From assembly GCF_023015865.1 (NCBI RefSeq), contig NZ_JALKBC010000026.1, positions 1 to 37,801 on the forward strand: a stretch of DNA of 37,801 nt. The letters run 5' to 3'. This stretch comes from Arenibacter sp. F26102. Lineage in GTDB: Bacteria; Bacteroidota; Bacteroidia; Flavobacteriales; Flavobacteriaceae. Made by a program: the position numbers and the translations under genes. Below are positions 35,849 to 37,801 of the stretch, in pieces; the first letter of the stretch is position 1; the number at the start of each line of letters is the position of its first letter. The notes under the pieces were generated by a model. That model had not been told where the DNA came from. It saw only the letters and a list, made by a program, of their open reading frames with translations, and searched no databases.

Positions 35849-36304
35849 TCAGCTTTTGACTACTCTAATGGTCCGGCGCTCTCCGTTCTCGAACAGTACC
35901 TTGAGCAGGTAAAGACCAGGGGGATTATCTTTAAAATAAACGGGCTGCTCCCCTCGCACGGTATGGATAGGTATGGTGGACAAATGCCTGCCATCTACCG
36001 TAAACAGCTGTAACTCCTTGGGCTTTAAACGTTCATTGGGAAACCATTCCACGAACAGGATCTCCGATACAGGGTTGGGATAGGCGGTCATTTCAAAATC
36101 AAAAAGGTCGGATACTTCCTCCTCCACAGTGGCACCTACAAGTAGGGAATCCATTTCGGGCATAACGGCCTTTAAACAGGTAAGACATACCCGGTCCCTT
36201 AGGGTTTGGTTCCCGGCCGTATCATAGGTAAACTTAAGCTTTTGTTGCGCAACCAGATCGGTATGCAACAATATCAATAACGAAGAAAGTAAAAATATTT
36301 TCAT
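35849..36304 (-). CDS. Small T9SS-sorted protein with one YD-like motif, first gene of the RHS operon
   Basis: I chose ATG 36304 (MKIFLLSSLLILLHTDLVAQ, 151 residues) over 36328, because the signal peptide then starts directly. Right after the signal comes KLKFTYDTAGNQTLRDRVC, which looks like a single YD/RHS repeat, then CLTC and an acidic linker. The last 80 residues form a type A T9SS sorting domain: AYPNPVSEILFVEW, LQLFTVDGRHLS, PPGLYLLKVLFENG and the basic end RRTIRVVKS. It should be exported by Sec, then secreted by T9SS and attached to the cell surface. It lies 134 bp upstream of the RHS gene, which has no sorting domain because its C terminus is the toxin. An adaptor or docking role for the RHS shell is inference. 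Confidence 0.75.
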   Translation of the reverse strand: MKIFLLSSLLILLHTDLVAQQKLKFTYDTAGNQTLRDRVCLTCLKAVMPEMDSLLVGATVEEEVSDLFDFEMTAYPNPVSEILFVEWFPNERLKPKELQLFTVDGRHLSTIPIHTVRGEQPVYFKDNPPGLYLLKVLFENGERRTIRVVKS

Positions 36305-36364
36305 AGGAAGAATTTTCCTGTTAAACATAGTTCAAATTTTGATTGGTAATACAACTTTGAGATC

Positions 36365-36399
36365 AAAATATTGTTAATTTTTTATTAAAATATTGTTAA
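36365..36399. promoter_or_regulatory. 13-bp direct repeat AAAATATTGTTAA x2, candidate operator upstream of the RHS operon
   Basis: AAAATATTGTTAA occurs at 36365-36377 and 36387-36399, spaced 22 bases start to start, about two helical turns, so both sites face the same side of the helix. It lies 60-95 bp upstream of the T9SS/RHS operon start on the minus strand. The remaining sequence from 36305 to 36560 is AT-rich and shows no gene; no exact TAnnTTTG element was found there. Confidence 0.4.
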
Positions 36400-36560
36400 A
36401 AATTATTGCATAAAGAAAAACGATAGATGGTTTCCCATAAATCCGGGATAATTATTAGTTAATAATCTCTCAAATAAGAATTTTTATTAAGAGATTTCTT
36501 CGCATTAAAAAAATGATTCAATTACATATACCTATCCTGAATTTCGTCCATATTAAGCCT

Positions 36561-37086
36561 AGACAACGAACAGATAAAACGGACAAAAGAAAAGAACAGG
36601 GCATTCGTCCCAAAAGAATTCAGCAACGGGGACACCAGAAAACAACTCTTGGCCAGAAGTAGGTACCTCCTTTATAAATCGCCCAACAATTCGACCAGGA
36701 ACCAATCCGAAAGAAGCAGGATATTGTTCGATCAATACCCTGATATAAAGACTGCCTTTGACCTGGTCCAAGGACTCAGGAACATATTCAATACGGCAAC
36801 TTCCATTCAAACGGCATATACAAAACTGGCCCATTGGCACAAGGACGTAGAAAATACAGGGTTCCGGGCATTCAATACGAATGCCAATACCATAGCCCTC
36901 AACTACAGGTCTATCCTAAACTATATTATAAATAGAAGCACCAATGCGTCCGCCGAATCCTTCAACGCTAAAATAAAGGCATTCAGGGCGCAATTCAGAG
37001 GTGTTAGAAATACAGAATTCTTCCTGTTTAGGTTAACTCAATTATTTGCATAAATATCCAAATGCCCAGAAATTGGACTTGATCCC
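36561..37086 (+). mobile_element. ISAon1-type element, 3' remnant (copy 3)
   Basis: Sequence matching the complete element resumes at GACAACGAACAGATAAAACGG, corresponding to the last 40 percent of the transposase, and runs past the stop codon. The likely right end is CTTGATCCC at 37078-37086, the exact reverse complement of the left-end GGGATCAAG. Everything 5' is missing. It is less similar to copies 1 and 2 than they are to each other. It is not the lost 3' part of copy 1: both contain the segment from NEQIK to GDTR, with different residues. Confidence 0.72.
36562..37053 (+). pseudogene. ISAon1-type transposase C-terminal remnant
   Basis: The frame has no start of its own and encodes NEQIKRTKEKNRAFVPKEF through KQLLARSRYLLYKS and the catalytic-glutamate block NASAESFNAKIKAFRAQF, ending FLFRLTQLFA at TAA 37051-37053. 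Both catalytic aspartates are missing, so the product cannot be active. The first methionine in this frame is inside the remnant and is not a real start. Confidence 0.8.
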
Positions 37087-37207
37087 AAATCAGAAAGATA
37101 GGGGACAGATATTGTTTAATGAATACCCAGAATTAAAGAAAGCTTATGGACTTGTTCAAGGCTTGAGGAATATTTTTAACCAAGCCATAGATATTAAAGT
37201 AGCTTAC
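37087..37207 (+). pseudogene. Fragment of a second, divergent ISL3-type transposase, cut by IS982
   Basis: The plus-strand frame reads NQKDRGQILFNEYPELKKAY then GLVQGLRNIFNQAIDIKVAY. It aligns with NQSERSKILFAQYPDIKVAF and DLVQGLRNIFNTATSIQIAY of the intact transposase but is clearly a different family member. The frame may extend upstream to about 37056 (KYPNAQKLDLIP), overlapping the presumed right end of copy 3. It ends at the IS982 terminus at 37208. A piece of about 40-50 residues is all that survives. Confidence 0.65.
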
Positions 37208-37801
37208 AACCTGAATTCGACGTAAGAAAGCAAGGTTTTCACAATAGAAATAGCGGAAAATTAGGTATATTTAAGTATCTGAAATTCAAATATTTAACCA
37301 ACTTTCCGCTTATGATTTCCAAGGATAAAATTACTGAAATTTTCTGTTCCATAGATGAATTTTGCAAAGTTTTTGAGCCCGCCTTCCAAAAGAAGCTCAT
37401 TTCCGATGGGAAAAAGTAAAGGAACAGGCCTTTTAGGATGTCACAGAGCGAAATCCTGACCATTACCGTACTTTTTCACATGAGCGGTTACCGGACCTTC
37501 AAACATTTTTATCTTTATTATGTCAAGGAGCATTTAAGGGACGAGTTCCCCGTTACGGTCTCCTACAACCGGTTCACCGAACTGATGCAATCCAATATGC
37601 TGCCCTTGGTGCTCTACATGAAGACCTGTTGTCTTGGCAATTGCACGGGAATATCCTTTGTGGACTCCACGCCCATAAGGGTATGCAAGAACAAGCGGAT
37701 TAATGCCAACAAGGTATTCAAGGATATCGCCAATGTGGGCAGATCGACAATGGGATGGTTCTATGGCTTTAAGCTGCACATCGTGATCAACGATAAGGGG
37801 G
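37208..37801 (+). mobile_element. IS982-like element, right-hand copy (partial, runs off the right edge)
   Basis: It begins AACCTGAATTCGACGTAAG, the inverted counterpart of the element at 1-140 (two mismatches in 140 bases), with a leader of about 104 bp before the transposase ATG. The transposase faces out of the window, as in the left copy. The distal end and any target duplication are outside the window. Confidence 0.85.
37312..37801 (+). pseudogene. IS982-family transposase with an early in-frame stop (partial)
   Basis: The ATG at 37312 opens MISKDKITEIFCSIDEFCKV and continues to SDGKK, where TAA at 37417-37419 interrupts after 35 codons. The same frame goes on (RNRPFRMSQSEILTITVLFH, then HFYLYYVKEHLRDEFPVTVS) to the IS982 catalytic region FVDSTPIRVCKNKRINANKV and GRSTMGWFYGFKLHIVINDK, which contains the first catalytic aspartate. 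Because the frame does not change, a single nonsense mutation (probably a lysine codon to TAA) explains it. Restart at ATG 37438 would lack the N terminus. The rest of the gene is off the edge. Confidence 0.78.

Noticed and set aside
22965..37086. Remnant at 36561 as the missing tail of copy 1 moved by an inversion or insertion
   Set aside because: Both contain the segment NEQIK to GDTR, and the residues differ, so they come from different copies.
37408..37422. Frameshift at GGGAAAAAG in the IS982 transposase
   Set aside because: The downstream transposase sequence continues in the original frame, so a nonsense codon explains it.

Overview
The window looks like the accessory genome of a marine-type flavobacterium (Bacteroidota). 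The evidence is a SusC/SusD pair, S1 sulfatases in a polysaccharide-utilization locus, a protein with a type IX secretion (T9SS) sorting domain, a Bacteroidota-type tyrosine recombinase with an arm-binding domain, ISAon1- and IS982-type insertion sequences, and AT-rich intergenic DNA.

Region 1 (1-405) is the inner end of an IS982-like element whose transposase points out of the window. It abuts a truncated, frameshifted tyrosine-recombinase remnant. Region 2 (506-21956) is one large catabolic locus. A divergent helical protein of unknown function precedes twelve co-directional genes: ribokinase, a DMT/GRP-type sugar permease, SusC, SusD, a GH5-type hydrolase, a clan-A-like lipoprotein hydrolase candidate, a nucleoside-hydrolase-like lipoprotein, two sulfatases, a GH106-like protein, a third sulfatase and a second exported nucleoside hydrolase. 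The ribokinase + permease + SusCD + nucleoside hydrolase combination matches the logic of the ribose utilization system (RUS) of Bacteroides, here enlarged with three sulfatases and three large hydrolases. The inferred pathway is surface binding and import by SusCD, desulfation and trimming outside the cytoplasm, release of ribose by the nucleoside-hydrolase-like enzymes, uptake by the permease and phosphorylation by ribokinase.

Region 3 (21987-24382) holds two nested copies of an ISAon1-type (ISL3 family) element. The first is truncated by insertion of the second, which looks intact. Region 4 (24415-about 27050) starts with the 3' part of a tRNA-Val gene on the minus strand, followed by its apparent terminator. 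Next to it is a complete integrase gene, the usual arrangement at one end of an integrated element. Decayed reading frames and an 8-bp-period repeat array follow.

Region 5 (27053-36304, all minus strand) is a polymorphic-toxin locus. Its order of transcription is: a small T9SS-sorting-domain protein with a single YD-like motif; a 2062-residue exported SpvB/FG-GAP/YD-repeat (RHS) protein with an HNH-like tip; a candidate immunity protein with two CxxC pairs; an orphan RHS-core fragment carrying a JAMM-like toxin tip; and an overlapping candidate immunity protein. Region 6 (36561-37801) contains further ISAon1-type remnants and a second IS982-like copy, inverted relative to the one at position 1 and also facing outward. 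The whole 37-kb segment is therefore bracketed by inverted IS982 copies.

All functions are inferred from reading the sequence. No database search was possible, so substrates and toxin activities remain predictions.
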